Shown piece by piece: positions 5,638 through 6,162 of a stretch of 6,162 nt of DNA (position 1 is the first letter of the stretch; each line of letters opens with the position of its first letter). The translations under genes and the position numbers were made by a program. The notes beneath the pieces were generated by a model. The model made no database searches. It saw nothing but the letters and a program-made list of their open reading frames with translations, and was not told where the DNA came from. Origin of the DNA: Oscillospiraceae bacterium (GTDB lineage Bacteria; Bacillota; Clostridia; Oscillospirales; Ruminococcaceae); NCBI GenBank assembly GCA_029005335.1, contig JAQXFT010000044.1, positions 1 to 6,162 of the forward strand. Reading direction: 5' to 3'.

Positions 5638-6162
5638 TCAACATAAATTAAAACCGTCATAAGAATTAAATGCAAGCTTATACAATGCTTTCTGAATATC
5701 TCTGTCTATGTTCATAAGCTCATCAAGGACTGTATCCTTTCCGGCTGAAAGACTGTCATTTTCAGACAGAACCTTTTCAATTGTTTCAGGCAGCTTCATA
5801 CACATTTTATAAAATGCCGTATTGTCTCCGGTAACGATTGCATAAAACCTGTCCATAGATACACGCCTTATTCTTTCGTCTTCAACATGCTGACCATTAA
5901 CACTGCAACCCCATGGAATATTTCTTGACTTTGGAGCGATTGTCTCGACAAGAAAGCATTTATCAAAAGGAGTTTTTATTATCTGATTCTGCATTTGTAT
6001 ATATATTTTTTGTGAAGCTGAAGAATTCATAGTGTTATGCTTGTTTTTCATTTCTACATAAATTTTTGTTTTGTCTTCAGGAGTAACTATAACGTCCCAG
6101 CCCGATTTAGGAACTTCACAATTTTTTATATACTGAAAAATATTCTGATGAAAATATCCTAT
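5638..6162 (-). CDS. Eco47II/Sau96I-like type II restriction endonuclease, 3' part
   Basis: The frame is open from the right window edge to a TGA at 5638-5640, giving 174 visible residues with the N terminus (perhaps 50-70 residues) missing. The visible start contains PKSGWDVIVTPEDKTKIYVE followed by MKNKHNTMNSSASQKIY. This is a PD-(D/E)xK nuclease core, with the aspartate of GWDVI and the EMK of YVEMKNK as metal-binding and catalytic residues. The KNKxNTMNSS stretch and the later VNGQHVEDERIRRVSMDRFYAIVTGDNTAFYKMC are, from memory, hallmarks of the Eco47II endonuclease family (Sau96I/Eco47II, recognising GGNCC or GGWCC). An ATG at 6051 falls inside the nuclease core (the EMK methionine), so it is not the start. 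The catalytic residues are intact, so it may be active, and a cognate cytosine methyltransferase should lie just upstream. The 21-nt gap places it in the nadK operon. Confidence 0.85.
   Translation of the reverse strand: MGYFHQNIFQYIKNCEVPKSGWDVIVTPEDKTKIYVEMKNKHNTMNSSASQKIYIQMQNQIIKTPFDKCFLVETIAPKSRNIPWGCSVNGQHVEDERIRRVSMDRFYAIVTGDNTAFYKMCMKLPETIEKVLSENDSLSAGKDTVLDELMNIDRDIQKALYKLAFNSYDGFNLC
5647..5675 (-). promoter_or_regulatory. Weak candidate sigma-A promoter ahead of nadK
   Basis: On the minus strand TTGCAT (5675-5670) and TTTAAT (5652-5647) are separated by 17 nt, giving a -35 with three of six consensus bases and a -10 with five of six. It lies inside the last codons of the restriction endonuclease gene and would start a transcript about 25 nt before nadK, leaving the nadK Shine-Dalgarno intact. 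Matches of this quality arise by chance in AT-rich DNA, so it is only a candidate. Confidence 0.22.

Noticed and set aside
6049..6051. ATG as start of a 137-residue hypothetical protein
   Set aside because: The frame continues to the window edge with clear nuclease-core sequence; this methionine is the one inside the ExK motif (EMK).

Overview
The window looks like chromosomal DNA of an anaerobic, low-to-medium GC Firmicute, most likely a Clostridia/Ruminococcus-type gut or rumen bacterium. The evidence is the nadK-argR-recN gene order typical of Clostridia, the strong GGAGG ribosome binding sites, the AT-rich third codon positions, a GH42-type sugar-hydrolase relative, and an IS200/IS605-type TnpB. 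The lineage is an inference from gene content and order; no rRNA is present to confirm it.

Layout, left to right on the + strand. Positions 1-232 hold the right end of an IS200/IS605-family transposon on the + strand: the last 32 codons of tnpB (the zinc-finger/RuvC tail, cut by the window edge), followed by a structured non-coding stretch that fits the tnpB-associated omega RNA (reRNA) and ends in a subterminal hairpin and GTCAC. All other genes lie on the minus strand, so transcription runs from right to left. They are the 3' part of an Eco47II/Sau96I-like type II restriction endonuclease (5638-6162, 5' end outside the window), NAD kinase (4756-5616), arginine repressor ArgR (4282-4743), DNA repair ATPase RecN (2607-4268), a histidine-phosphatase-superfamily protein (2068-2607), and a GH42 beta-galactosidase-fold protein (235-2055).

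The minus-strand genes are packed with gaps of 12-21 nt or overlap by 1 nt, and each has its own Shine-Dalgarno sequence, so they read as one operon. nadK-argR-recN is the conserved housekeeping core (NADP supply, arginine control, double-strand break repair). The restriction endonuclease upstream and the phosphatase plus GH42-like gene downstream look like additions.

The most interesting points are: (1) the GH42-like protein keeps the fold signatures and the zinc-site cysteines but lacks both glutamates expected for catalysis, so it appears to be a pseudoenzyme or an altered enzyme; (2) the IS605-type element ends 2 nt from that gene's stop codon, so the omega RNA guide would be the 3' end of the gene, and operon read-through would run antisense into the omega RNA; (3) a restriction endonuclease gene sits 21 nt upstream of the essential nadK. 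I find no convincing CRISPR array, tRNA, rRNA or riboswitch. There is no gene-free stretch above 300 bases.
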